Of a stretch of DNA of 64,000 nt, positions 20,323 through 32,577 are shown one piece after another. The notes beneath the pieces were generated by a model. The model worked only from the letters and a program-made list of their open reading frames with translations. It was not told where the DNA came from and searched no databases. The stretch's first letter is position 1. Each line of letters begins with the position of its first letter. The position numbers were made by a program, and so were the translations under genes. The DNA is from Lutraria lutraria (taxonomy: Eukaryota > Mollusca > Bivalvia > Venerida > Mactridae). The stretch covers positions 5,476,414 through 5,540,413 of the forward strand of contig OZ026835.1 in NCBI GenBank assembly GCA_964023205.1, given 5' to 3'.

Positions 20323-21764
20323 TTATTAAAAATACTATTCACGCTCACGCGTTTAAGAATGTTTCTGTCCTCTAAATAGGTAAAGAATATGACTATTAGT
20401 ATCTTTAACCAAAATATGCATTATGCGCGTAAGTGTTTTTCTCTCTGACAAAAAAAAAAAAGTTTCATTTTTTGTTAATGAAGTATGCGTGCTAACACTA
20501 CTTGTATCCATTAAACGTACCATTGATCAATGAATGGAAAATACTTCATTCTTATCCTAGTCCATGCTTATTCATTAATTGACTTATTAAACCATCAAAA
20601 ATCATTTTAAATAAAAAAAAAAAGTACATATACGTGATTTTGTTCAATTTTATATACAAAGACTGTTTAAATAAACACAGAAAACGACAGATAATGCATC
20701 ATAGAATGTTACATTTTGCTGTAAACACGATTGTGATTATTTGCGATTCTGATGACGTCATTGTTGACGCCATAACATTATTGTCGATGTCACCAGGATC
20801 TGTCATGTTGGAGAATGGCTTATTTCTGTAAGTATAATTTGTACAAGACCAATACCCACGGCACGATGGTTCTATGAAGTGACCAAATGAGTTTTGTTGC
20901 TGATAAGATGTTGTTTACAATCTGACAATCAGTGACAACAAAATGGACGATAAACTCAGGTAGTGAGATATTAATTCCCAAACCTTCGATTGGTGCGGTT
21001 TCCAATGAATATTTAAAAGTTGAACCATTGATTAAATGTTTAAATACCTGTTTGTATGTAAACCCTTACCTATGATAAATAAGTATACTATAATTCGATT
21101 GTATCGTATAAGCAAACTTGGACTGTTTGATCTCTAAGCCGCATGCAGACCTTGATGATGATATATTGTTTGATGTATCGAGCTGTTTGAATGAAACAAC
21201 AGGTGAATTGAAGTTTTGTCAAATAAAATACTTTAATGTGATACAAAAGCTACCTTAACAAGGGTGCTGAAGAAAGAACTTATTCTATGAAGAGTTTGTA
21301 TCCGGTAGATCATTAAACTACATGTATACTAATTTGATAAGGATCGCTTGCTTGTAGTGATTGCTTTATATTGTTAATTCCACACTGTTGATACTATTTG
21401 ATTAACATTTGGTCAACAAGTTCAAGCATCACATTCTAGTAAAAAAAAAATAAACAAATTATATCTATTGAAGCATATCTTCATATATTATATTTGTACG
21501 TCCGGACTTATGCATGTCCATAATATAACCTAAACATATCAGCTAAATTTGAAAATATCTTAATATCCTACCTTAATCATATCCAGCCCATCAGCGGCGA
21601 AGCTTTGCTAAAGCCAATATTGGTGTACGCATCAAGCTTGTAGCGGACTTCGGCTCGCTAAAATATCTTATTTCCAAGGTATATAAATAAGACTGAAAGG
21701 CTATTGATCGGAGCTGTGAGTTTACTTTTTATGTAAGATATGAGACACAAATTTTCTTTTTTAA

Positions 21765-21784
21765 GGGGGGGGGGGGGGGGGGGG
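21765..21784. repeat. Poly-G tract (20 nt)
   Basis: An uninterrupted G run capable of G-quadruplex formation. The length is likely uncertain in the assembly. Confidence 0.95.
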
Positions 21785-22562
21785 AACGTGCTAGCTCGTG
21801 TTTGGTGTGCCCACACGTAGCCGTGATACCAATTATTACCAAAACAATTACGCATGGTGTCATGTCAGATTTCGATCGATAATACGTTTATATTGACCAC
21901 CTTGTCAGAGAAATTGATAGATTATGGTTACATCTTATGGTCTTTGAACTTGTTCCCATGATAAAATGTTTGAACCCTTTAGGGATTATTCTTGTTAGAA
22001 GATAATTCAGAAATGTTGAACAGGTTTTGAACAATTCAAAAGATTGACACCTAGTTGTGTGATGTGTTATTAAAATAATTTTATCATAATTTTAAACTTG
22101 ATGGCTTAATTTCACAATAGTGCTATAAACTCATCTAAGATGACAATTTAAACGTCAAAGTTCAAACGAAGTTATTGTCCGATATACGAAACTTATTTAA
22201 ACATGATTTTGTCCGCCGATTTGTCTTTATTTAAGAAACAATTCTTTCGTTTTTCACTTTACAAATTCATTATTCAGCATTAAAAAGTAACCTCCAACTT
22301 TCTACCATGCGTCGCAAATGTCAATAAAAACTAATGATCATGATGCACATCATCAAAATATTTATAGATCTATGTAGATAACTTTCATGTAATGCGTTGA
22401 AAGAGGGAACATGTACACGTATATCAATGAACAATAAAATAGTAAGTTACGGTCTTGATCTAATTGTACATTAATTTGTATTTGCATATCTGTAACTATT
22501 AACTCAGAGAACACATTCCTTGAAGATTTTGCAGTATTTGTTTTCGTCTTATTCAAAATATG

Positions 22563-22680
22563 TGACGGTGGGCAGTTAATCTAACTAGTTGTCACGGAAT
22601 CTGTACCAGTATACTAAGCCTCCTCTCCACAAATAACTTTTTCGTATGGGTCAGTTGTGTACGATGAATGACCTTAGACG
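22563..22680. repeat. SINE-like body fragment preceding the 85-bp array
   Basis: gacggtgggcagttaatcta then actagttgtcacggaatctg resembles the body (cagttatcctaaccagcttt) of the SINE at 34662-34895. It supports the view that the neighbouring array grew inside a SINE insertion. Confidence 0.5.
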
Positions 22681-23105
22681 CAATCATTTTAACCAAATGA
22701 TCTCAAGAACGCATTTGTCGCGCCTTGTGTTCGAACCTAAGAATTCAAGGCCCGTAGACCTAACGCAATCATTTTAACCAAATGATCTCAAGAACGCATT
22801 TGTCGCGCCTTGTGTTCGAACCTAAGAATTCAAGGCCCGTAGACCTAACGCAATTATTTTAACCAAATGATCTCAAGAACGCATTTGTCGCGCCTTGTGT
22901 TCGAACCTAAGAATTCAAGGCCCGTAGACCTAACGCAATCATTTTAACCAAATGATCTCAAGAACGCATTTGTCGCGCCTTGTGTTCGAACCTAAGAATT
23001 CAAGGCCCGTAGACCTAACGCAATCATTTTAACCAAATGATCTCAAGAACGCATTTGTCGCGCCTTGTGTTCGAACCTAAGAATTCAAGGCCCGTAGACC
23101 TAACG
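22681..23105. repeat. Tandem array of five 85-bp units from a tRNA-like SINE head
   Basis: Unit starts are at 22681, 22766, 22851, 22936 and 23021, with almost no differences between units (one C to T in unit 3), so expansion is recent. On the minus strand each unit contains ggttcgaac (a pol III B box) and ggtctacggg. After the last unit, 23106-23140 supplies the missing A-box-like part (cctaactcggaagatagagc on the minus strand). Confidence 0.95.
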
Positions 23106-24285
23106 CTCTATCTTCCGAGTTAGGCGGTCTGCCTTACATTTTATATGATTATCTCAAATGTTTGACACGTAATCAACATGCTACTACAATTATGATGCTG
23201 TACACATGTTTGTTTGCTACAGAAAATTGCTATATTAAATTTCAATAAAATACAACTTTTAATCAACATGCATGTGATTGGTTAATACGGCACGGAAGCA
23301 CGTGCATTAATATCCATTATCGTTAACCTTTTGCTCATGTATTAACCAAAATGCAATACAGTTCGAAGTGAACAAAAATACAAACATTTCCGATAATTTC
23401 GAAAAAAGTACTTTCTCCCTTCAAGTGCATGCATACCATACACTTAATCTATGTATGAATCGAGTCTGTATATCTACCGTTATTTCTTATTTGTCTTTTC
23501 ATTTCACTTAAGCTGAGTAAATACAGTGAATCCCTATTTTATTACAATCTATTTTCTACGATGTTGACAGAGGTACTTAAGAGTAAATCACGGGTCTACA
23601 TTTTATACCCTAATTTAGTCTTGTATAGATACGCCACTCCAACATTTGCGATACCCAACCTTCTTATTAACAACTGACATCGATTTTTGGAACCGATTCA
23701 AACAAAACCGACGTCTCAAGAACACGCCAGTTTTATTGACAAATTTACAATTTTTTGAAGACAGTAGATTATATTTTAATTGAGACCTTACAGCAAGTGT
23801 TACAAACGTGTTACGTATAGCAAAGTGTCTGTACCTGTCGCGTGTGTGAATGCTGTTTTTTAATTCAATAATTCACATGTAGGCTGATTATTGAATGGAG
23901 TAAACGTAGGTGACTAATGCGGCGCTGTTCCTATGATTGACGAGGTCGATTCTTGTTCAAACACAAACAATTTAATAACTACGTCAGTGAAAGTGGTGCC
24001 GAAATTTGTAAACAACTTCTTAGGTTGCAGTTCATCCTTGACAGACATGTGGCTATTTCAACACAATAACTTTCTAATTAAAAGATTTTGATATAAAAAT
24101 CGGAATTTATTACTTTCTTATCATTGTTGAGTTGAACGCCGACGCGATAAGAGTTATTGCTAAAAGCGATACTCAATTTAAGCACAGTTTATTAATTTAT
24201 ATTTAAATAAATTGAATTAAAGAAGTTATTGAAAATATTACCATTGTATATAAGTTTAATTGACTTAACGCAAGAACAAAAACAT
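23106..24285. other. Intergenic, remainder of SINE head then AT-rich DNA
   Basis: 23106-23145 completes the minus-strand tRNA-like head. The rest has no recognisable feature until the promoter region near 24.28 kb. Confidence 0.4.
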
Positions 24286-24310
24286 ATATAAAAAGGTGAC
24301 ATATTCACGA
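24280..24310 (+). promoter_or_regulatory. TATA-like element upstream of the three-exon gene
   Basis: catatataaaaagg at about 24283-24296 is a good TATA box about 120-130 bp before the ATG at 24414. The frame of that ATG stays open upstream to a TGA at 24297, so a longer N-terminus from an upstream spliced exon cannot be excluded. Confidence 0.45.
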
Positions 24311-24413
24311 CCGGGAACAAAATATCTGGGAAGATAATTTCAAGACATTAGATACTACAACATCAGAAACAAGTCAAGAAGAAAAAGAAGATCCTACTGG
24401 TGTTGTTGAAACG

Positions 24414-24669
24414 ATGAGTGCAAAGACTATTATTGGAAGTTCTGACGGGGACGTTGATCGTTTTATTAGAGAAAGTTGTAAGAGTTATAAAGAATGCAAT
24501 GTGAAAAACCACGCGAGAAGGAATTCATTGCAAAGAAGGACCTTGGGAATCGAATCAGAGAGAAGACTCGCCAGTGCCAAACTCTCGCGAGAAGAGAGAA
24601 TGCTACGAGAACAGCTGAAACAGATGAATATTGAAAAGGCCAAGCATCACATAATACACAATTTGAGAG
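24414..24669 (+). CDS. Exon 1 of unknown gene A (275-aa basic/acidic protein)
   Basis: It codes for residues 1-85 from ATG to a GTATGT donor (GT at 24670), leaving in phase 1. The translation starts MSAKTIIGSSDGDVDRFIRE and continues into a long Arg/Lys/Glu-rich amphipathic helix (SREERMLREQLKQMNIEKAK) that probably forms a coiled coil. With exons 2 and 3 the frame closes to exactly 276 codons including the stop, which strongly supports the model. No signal peptide, membrane segment or catalytic motif. The protein is probably nuclear or cytoplasmic (inference). It pairs with gene B at 39704-50413 as an apparent paralogue. The family is not recognised. Confidence 0.8.
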
Positions 24670-25886
24670 GTATGTGAAAACTAATTACTGATAAATGTCA
24701 ACATCGAAACTTTCATGATATTACTATCTTAATCACACCCATTGCAATGATTGAAAATGGGCTTCAACTGCACCAATCCGTCATAAGATATCATCATGAT
24801 CTGGAACGAGCTACTTTTGACATTTCACTATGATTCAACAGAATTATGCACGGTTATGTATTGCACCTGATGTAAATATTCAGTTACGTGATTTAGGTGA
24901 ACCTCATATTGTTGAAATGGTAAGCCAAACCATAAATTCCACAATCGTTTATCTGAAACAATAGTTTATTTTTGGATTTATTATTTATCCAGTAAACTTC
25001 ATGATAACTATTTAGAATAAAAGTCTTAACATATTTATGAAGAATGAAAAAAGTGGTAATCTTTCGCGTTTTGTATTTTCCTACGATGAGATATTCGAAC
25101 AAAATAATTCATAATCACAAATAGTTTCGATGCAGTTTTTTTGTGTGCTTAAGATAATAATTCTCCCATAATTCTAATCATAGGGTTGTTCCGATTTTAA
25201 AGCTTGACAAATGAAATTAAATTCTATTTCAAAAATAAAACTTACCAGTAGTTTAAACAACTAACGGGACACATTCATTATTCAAGCTTTTATACAAGCC
25301 GGTAGTGTTTCTATTGCAATAATAAGTAATTGACAAAAACTCGATATTTTGATAGAGTGCATTCTGCTTGTATACGTTACAAACACTTAATGAACTTAAA
25401 GATATTTCTGTTTATTGTATTTGAACTTGTAAACCTCTTGAATTTTATAGCTTTTAACAATGTAATAGTGTTGAAATCTCTATAAACATTTAACATTATA
25501 ATAAATATCACACGCAGTCAAAATATTTAACATTAGTTCGCCAGTACTTGGACGTTTAGGATAATTCGGTAATCGCTACGAGTCTTTTGTAATCTTTAAG
25601 TTAGAATAACTGAAGACCTAGAGACTTTCTTGCAGTGTTATTCCAACCATAAACATTGTATTGTGATTCAATAGTTGCCCTCTTCATTTAACACAGTGAC
25701 TATAGGCACATCAAATGTAATTTCCAGAAATTAAAACTTGTGGTATCTACACTTCCAAAATAACTAAACTGAAAATTAATTGAGAACTTTGACCAAGGTA
25801 TCGTTCATTCAAATTTTCGTAAAATACATTTATAAATGAATATAAAGGACTTTCTGTGTGTTGACTAGCTGGCGGTGAAGACTATA

Positions 25887-25970
25887 AGTCTTATTTTCTA
25901 TCCATGTAAAGACCAGTAGTCTTATTTTCTATCCATGTAAAGACCAGTAGTCTTATTTTCTATCCGTGTT
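25887..25970. repeat. 31-bp tandem repeat, 2.7 copies
   Basis: agtcttattttctatccatg then taaagaccagt starts at 25887, 25918 and 25949. The first two are identical; the third is partial with one change. Confidence 0.95.
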
Positions 25971-26776
25971 ATCATGTGCAGTATATTTTCGACCACTGAA
26001 TAAAATCCACCACCAGTAAAGAACATTGCATCATCCGAGTTATTTAAAGTTCTGTCAAAGTTTGTTCGTATCTGCAAGACTTTAGTCCTTACTGACAAAC
26101 AAGGCTGTTATCTTAAAATCATTGTTTATGCAATAACTCATTATCTAAAGACAGGTGATTGTCATATTTTACCAACCTAGGAAAGGACACATGGAGGTTG
26201 AAGCTAAAATCTGAAACATTCTTTTAATCTTTTTTGACAAACTTCAATAACAACGTATATTTTCACTACAGGAGGCATCATAATTGCCACGTTATTGCTA
26301 GGAATGATTAGCGAAGTGTCATCTTTTCATCACAGAGCGATATTAATTTCTCAAATAGATGTATGAATTCTATTTGTATTAAACTTCTATATTGTATTTA
26401 AGTACATAAACCACAACCACAGTCTGTCATGGCTAACGAAACATAAGAAACGTCGAATCATCTAGAGCCCTTAAATATATGAATACTTATATTTGTGTTG
26501 TACTTTGTAACCTCCCCAAAGCAACACCCTTTGGGAGTAGCAAAATTAGGTTGCAGTTGAGAGGTTGTTGCTCTAGAGAGGTTAGATTAGTAGTTAAATT
26601 GCGCAGTGGGAAACAATCATGCTGTTGTTTAAGGGATGTTGTTGCTCAAGAGAGGGCCACTCTGGAGAGGTTGCATTGTATATAAGGAACATTGCATAGA
26701 GCAATTTCAATATTAAGACCCCCTCATTATAAACGGTCCCTCATTTCCTGACTGGTTTGCTTTATTTCGTCCAAAT

Positions 26777-26959
26777 ACAGTCAAACCTGTGAACAAAGGC
26801 TACCCTTATGAAATACCAAATGTTGCCTTTATTGACTAGTGGCCTTTATTCAGAGGTCATTTTCTTCTATATGACCAATGGTTGCTTTTACGACATAAAT
26901 TACTTTTGTTCACAGGTTGACCTTTATTCGGAGGTGACTGGTAACACAGGTTTAACTGT
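26777..26959. mobile_element. MITE with ACAGTCAAACCTGTG ends, copy 1
   Basis: acagtcaaacctgtg (26777) and cacaggtttaactgt (ending 26959) form 15-bp inverted ends of a 183-bp element. Internal 'ggcctttattcagaggtcat' and 'cctttattcggaggtgactg' repeat the same theme, so each half is itself an imperfect mirror. Relatives are at 42740-42912 and 49591-49771. Confidence 0.8.
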
Positions 26960-27594
26960 ATAATCTGAAGTTATAGATTCTTATTCCAGAGTTTTCTTTA
27001 AATATATTGTACGTTTTTCTATAATCTGTAGGTTCGCATTGATCAATACTTTAAGCAAAATTCTCCTGCACTAAAAATGACAGATTTTTAACTTATTTTA
27101 CTTCATGGTGTATAATTATTTGTTTTAAAAGCTCTACTAACTTCTTAAGTGTATATATTTGACTGAACCAGATATATTTTGTGAACATTTGAAAAAAAAT
27201 CTTTTTGATAAAACGTATTTTTGTGAGTAATGAGAATAACATTTCTTTAGATTGCTAGTATTAGTTACTTCAGTCCTAAGTGTGTCTACATGATATTATA
27301 CAAATATATATTTAAAGTGTCTGTACTTTTAATAGGCCACAGATTTTAGATCACGCGCTTATTTCGAAGTTTGCAATTAAAACACCCAATATTTGTTCAA
27401 CTTTATATGTGTTATAGGATTTTATTTTCCAAACTGATCAGATTCTCACAAATAAGTTTACAGTCCTGTATTTGATTTCACGCTATGTTTGTGCTACCGA
27501 ATAATGTTTTGTATCTGTTACGACATACAACAATAAATATTTTTTCCTGGGCTTCAATGTTGCACCAACAGTCAACGTATTTTCCAGTTTTGAT

Positions 27595-27710
27595 GTTTGG
27601 GGGGAGAATCCAAGGTTAAGAGGAGTTGATCTAACAATCTTCCGTAAGCTAGCTGGACAGTTACCTCACATTGACATTTGTACTCGGGTAGGATTCGAAC
27701 TATATATTAT
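27595..27710 (-). repeat. SINE fragment, minus orientation
   Basis: ggagaatccaaggttaagag, then caatcttccgtaagctagct, then gggtaggattcgaactata reads on the minus strand as a B box (gttcgaatcc) followed by the SINE body with agctagcttacggaag. The same body occurs at 32288-32315 in plus orientation. Confidence 0.65.
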
Positions 27711-28780
27711 ATACAAATGTATATGAACATCCACATTACATTTGTCACAGAATAGAATACTACTTCCAATATATCCAGTTTGTTATATCCACTTATTTTA
27801 TCTCTCAATAAGGGCAACAACTCTTACAAAAAGTTAGTAAAATAAATCATAATAACCGAGGTAACTATAAAAAAATAATGACAATTGGGCAATACTAGTT
27901 TTGTAATATTAACAGTAGCAGAGTCAACAGAAAAGTACAGTATTAGGGTACACTCCAGATTTGTCACTGTCATGCAGTAATGTATTTTGCTTCCGTTCCT
28001 GGGACAACTACTAAATGAACACACTTAAATAAAACACCTTTAGAAATGACATCTAACTTGTTTCACATTTTTTCTATTGCTAATCGTGTGTTTAGTTCAT
28101 TAACCGTAAATGACATTACAGTATCAAGCGTTCAATGAACCGGGTCTTACATAGCTTCAAATATTATTTCATAAATTTATTCTATCTTATAACTTTCTAT
28201 AAGCCTAGTTTCGTAATATTTACTTTGTTTGTCATGTAAGTCCGACATCGTGTTGTCAATGTAGCATATTATTGTCAAGTTTTATTGCCATGTCCTCAGG
28301 ACGTTTGATAGTAAAAGTAGATGACTTTACGTGTGTTCATTACAAAGATAAGTCACACAGGGGTGTGTTGGTTTGTAAACAAAATTTGACTTAATTTAAT
28401 AGGTATACATGTATAGAGTATTTGGAGTGGCGACTTTGGATATGCTCGACTATAATCACTGTTTTGGTCAATAAGTAAATGGTTGGGTCTAAGAACCTGA
28501 GATGTATGACTTTCAACCGTGGACACGGTTCATATTCTTTTACGTTGCGTCTTCGTCCCTTCGTCCCTTCGTCTTCCACAGCTAGTTATGTTTGTGAAAA
28601 ACTTGGCAGTGACTTGCGGAATTATAAGGTTAATACTGGTATAGAATCCGGGCATCTGGTTAGGTTAAATATCTTCCGGTATATAATTGGAGTAATGCTG
28701 AAATTCGAACAAAAAATGAAGAAAAAATATAGGTTAATGTATCATCCAAATACTCGGAAAGAGCATTGTAATACCTCCTT

Positions 28781-28858
28781 CACAATATATCACATAATAT
28801 ATCACATAATATATCACATAATATATCACACAATATATCACATAATATATCACATAAT
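28781..28858. repeat. 12-bp minisatellite (cacataatatat), about 6 copies
   Basis: Near-perfect tandem units with one C-for-T variant in the fourth. It encodes the spurious His-Ile-Ile-Tyr and Cys-Asp-Ile-Leu repeats on the two strands. Confidence 0.95.
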
Positions 28859-29324
28859 GCAACAAGTGTTTCAAATGTAATCACACTTGTTGTGGAAATC
28901 AAGCACTTGTGTAACATGTCTCGTGGCATATGTTTTATTTTACTTGTTATGTATGTGTCCATCAAATCATCGTAGGATATACACAAGTTTATGAAATTAT
29001 ATAAGTCATGAGTGACTGGACAGGTATATTAAAATGTTCCTTACATAATTGTGTCATTCGATTGACTGATAAATTAATAACAGACAGGTGCTTCGTGGAT
29101 GTGTTCTTCTAAAACAAATTCTTAGTACGTACCAGTTTTAATTTAGTGTTCTTCCTTCAGATCCTTTTGCAAAACAGTATCAAACTAAATGTATTATAAC
29201 CATGAGCGAGACAGCTTGCAGACACGAATATGTTTCATAATTTAAAAGAACAGCGATACGTTTCAAATTGATGTTTTGACACCAGTATTATAAATCTATT
29301 TATTTGGCACAATTTATGCGCAGA

Positions 29325-29490
29325 TGTATCAACAATGTCACTGGACGATCCACCGACCTTCCGTGAACATACCGAACATCTTCATCAGATGTGAAATTTG
29401 TTTGGTCTTGGATGAGATTCGAACTCGCAGCAGTGAAAGGCTATTGGTTGCTAGTCAGATACCATAATCATTCCACCACAGAGATCTTTA
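29325..29490 (-). repeat. tRNA-derived SINE, minus orientation
   Basis: gatccaccgaccttccgtga, then gatgtgaaatttgtttggtc, then gagattcgaactcgcagc and, further right, ccataatcattccaccacag. On the minus strand this gives an A box (ctgtggtggaatgattatgg), a B box (gagttcgaatct) and the body with acggaaggtcggtgg. Confidence 0.75.
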
Positions 29491-30799
29491 CGGACATGTA
29501 TACGACCACATATACATTTTATAGGTCAAACAAAATGCTGAGATAATTCGGTCGCACGGCATGAGAACAAATGTGTTATGCCTTATCTGGATCACACTTC
29601 ATCAATAATTTTACGACATCAAATAAATAATCCAAACACACCTAGACCCTACCAAGAGCACATATCGACTTCAAATGTGGATTAAATTGTACAGCGGTAT
29701 ATCAATGTTCTATTTCTGTCTGTCTGAATATGAGAAATTACAGTGTGCTAAGTAATAAATTATTCAGGCGGTTCAATAAAAATATAATAAAATTAATTGA
29801 ACCATCGTATTATTATCTGTACACTGGCTAGTTATATCATGGGTATTTAATGATTTTCGTTGTAAATAATATTTATTGCTGTTAGCAATATTTCTGAATG
29901 AATTTATTTCTTGGTTCGTGTAAACAAACAGACTCGAAATTATAAACATGACATCCTCTCGTTAATTTTATTAAGTCTAAGTGCTGAGATGGAAATTGTA
30001 AACAATTTGGAGCTATATTTTTGTTTGCAGTAAAGTTTCAAAATAAACAAACAAAATTATTAGTATAATTAAAGTTTAGTTAGTTCATTAAAGCATATCA
30101 GAATTACAAATGCTCGATTGATATTTGAACATTTTAAACACAGTTACAAAAATGTATTGACTCTAAAATAAACAACGAAATTATACCCAATACATGTTTC
30201 ATGTATTATGTTTCACTAGTATTGTAACAATGACAAATTTTCCCCATTGAAATGATATGGAATGACATATAATCTATATTTAAGTAGAAATCGCATGACC
30301 TGATGTACATGTGCTGAGTTACAATTTATAAAGCTTTTGATGATTGTTAAATTAGGTAAAACATTGACATGAATGTATACATGCGATACTTTGATATCAT
30401 TTCTTATTGATTGTATATAATTATTTGATACAAAGTGTTCACCTATCATTGACCAGGAAAATTCATGGAATACAAGCGTGTACAGCAACATCAATACACA
30501 CTTATGCAATATAAGAAAAAACGTACTTATATATTACTTATATATAAGTAGTTCATTAGAAGAAAAATAAAGTAATAAATAAGATAGAGTTACTTGATAA
30601 TGTTATCAACATTGGCTAATCTGAAGGTGAGGATTTTAACTTGTTTATAGGGTAGAAACATGGAGACTTAAATATAACTCAACTGTTGCCGATCAGGTAA
30701 CGTAAATATTACAAAGTATTTCATGTCCGATTTCGCAACTCACACAAATTCTTAGACATCCGCAGTACAAACCAGTCCCAGCCACAAATTATCACTATT

Positions 30800-31066
30800 C
30801 AGGTCGCGTAATTGTAGCAATAATTTGCTAGTTATGTCAAGTATTTGTAGCAATAATTTGCTAGTCAGGTCAAGTATTTGTAGCAATGATTCACTAGTAA
30901 GGTCAAGTATTTGTAGCATTAATTAGCTAGTAAGGTCAAGTATTTGTAGCAATAATTTGCTAGTCAGGTCAAGTATTTGTAGCAATAATTAGCCATTCTG
31001 GTCAAGTAATTGTAGCAATAATTAGCTAGTAAGGTAGCAAAACATTCGCTAGTCAGGTAGTGTAAC
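30800..31066. repeat. 35-bp minisatellite, about 8 diverged copies
   Basis: The unit 'ggtcaagtatttgtagcaat' plus 'aatttgctagtca' repeats across the region with substitutions and one or two shortened units at the right end. It contributes the Asn-Tyr-Cys-Tyr repeats of a spurious minus-strand frame. Confidence 0.9.
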
Positions 31067-32269
31067 TGTAACCAAAAAAATCGCAAGTAATGTCTTGTAA
31101 TTGATTCTACCAATCGTTTGATCATTGCGTTTACGTCAGCACTTACCCGGTCAGAAGCAGTAAATGTCAGAATGTACCGTGAACTTTGTACACTTAAACA
31201 ATTAGCATGCATTCGTTTATATTTCAATATATTAAATATCTAAAGAGGGGGACTCTTATCGTACGATAACCATTAAGTAAATAGAACATACTTAACGCAA
31301 ATATATAAATCAAAGCACATCTATTTTTCGGGCGTAGTAAGTTTACAGGCTTGTTAGCAGGGCATTGTATCGGTAGTCTAACTGGATACATGCAAGTGTG
31401 AATTTACCCACCAAAAGTGAATTCCTGGGTACACGAATAAAGACTTCATTATATCAATGTATCATAAATATAGATAACAATAATATAAATAGAACATGTT
31501 TGAGGGATAAATATCCCGATTCTACACTATATCAGAGTTCAAAATAAACGTTTTACTGTAAACTGAAATAGAAGAATGAAAGTATTTTAATAGACATATT
31601 TAATTTAAGTAGCTATACGCTACATGTCAACATGCTACATAACTTATGTGAATACATTGACAACAATAAAACACAACAAACAAATAAACATATCTTACTA
31701 ACGTTCATGATTTAAAAAATCTATCATTTATACGACATCATTAGTTTCTTCATCTGAATGACAAACACGACGGGTTGTTTAATTGATTAAATCGAGCAAA
31801 CATGCTTGTCATTTGTACAAAGTGATTGGCTTGATAAGAAAGTAGACACATGTATACGTCTAATGCAGAACATGTTGATAATATAAAATAAAGGCAAACG
31901 TATTGTTTCCAATGTCTACTTCACTTGCATCACTATGTCTATATAAGTACACTGTAAATCTCACATTGCAACCTCCCCCACCCCTAACGGCTTTATGCCG
32001 TTTTTAGAAGCGGAAGCGAAGCGAGAGATTCTTGAGTGATACACTCTGTGTACTACTTACAATCATCTGACGCCTCTTATCCATATATTCGCGTTGAAAA
32101 ACAATACCGCTGGTTGTGTAAGTCTACGAATTGCAGTTTTGATACAAACTGGATATATTGCAGGATTCTGTTGATTTTGAACAGTACTCTGACAGTACTC
32201 TCAGTGCTTTGATTCTCTAAGTCGTTAGACATTGGATGATACCTTATTGCACTATTAGACTAATCTGAT

Positions 32270-32350
32270 TTGCTCTGTTGATGACAATGTCAAGCTAGCT
32301 TACGGAAGCTCGATGGTTCTACCGAGGTGGTATAATACTTGGGTCTTTCT
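32270..32350 (+). repeat. SINE body fragment, plus orientation
   Basis: atgtcaagctagcttacgga then agctcgatggttctaccgag matches the body of the SINE copies at 27595, 29325 and 46255 (reverse). It sits 93 bp upstream of gene A exon 2. Confidence 0.65.
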
Positions 32351-32442
32351 CAACAGTTAACGGTTTAATGGGTCCAAATTGATTCTAACTGTTGGTTGGA
32401 CCTTAAACTCAAGTGATAAGGAAGTATTGTATATAATTTCAG

Positions 32443-32577
32443 AATCGAATCCAAAGAAGAAGAAGAAGAAGACACCTAAGTCCGAAGCACACATACTTCC
32501 AATAGAACCATATCCTGTTACATTCAGGGTCCACACCCCTTCGCCTACAGAACTTGATAGAGATGCAGAAAAGGCCG
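32443..32577 (+). CDS. Exon 2 of unknown gene A
   Basis: A 135-nt phase 1-1 exon between ttcag (AG at 32441-32442) and a GTAAGA donor (GT at 32578). It encodes residues 86-130, with a lysine run (KKKKKK) followed by a Pro-rich stretch, and ends VHTPSPTELDRDAEKAG. This last part aligns with KHGIPIPKELVSDMADENG at the same exon position of gene B, and both exons leave in phase 1. Function unknown. Confidence 0.85.

Larger units (their letters stand above)
20001..22562. other. Non-coding, homopolymers and short duplications
   Basis: Apart from the repeats listed separately, no coding evidence was seen. Short frames at 20634, 20820 and 21658 have no motif, and the last is driven by a poly-G tract. 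Confidence 0.4.
24670..32442. other. Intron 1 of gene A (7.8 kb)
   Basis: It runs from the GTATGT donor at 24670 to an atataatttcag acceptor at 32442. It carries microsatellites, one ACAGTCAAACC MITE, SINE fragments and a 35-bp minisatellite, all listed separately. No other exon was supported. Confidence 0.7.

Noticed and set aside
28479..28986. Frames with Ile-Ile-Tyr-His or Cys-Asp-Ile-Leu repeats
   Set aside because: Products of the 12-bp minisatellite at 28781-28858.
32500..32560. PP1-docking RVxF-like motif (PVTFRV) in gene A exon 2
   Set aside because: The basic residue expected before Val is Pro here, and the motif is not conserved in gene B.
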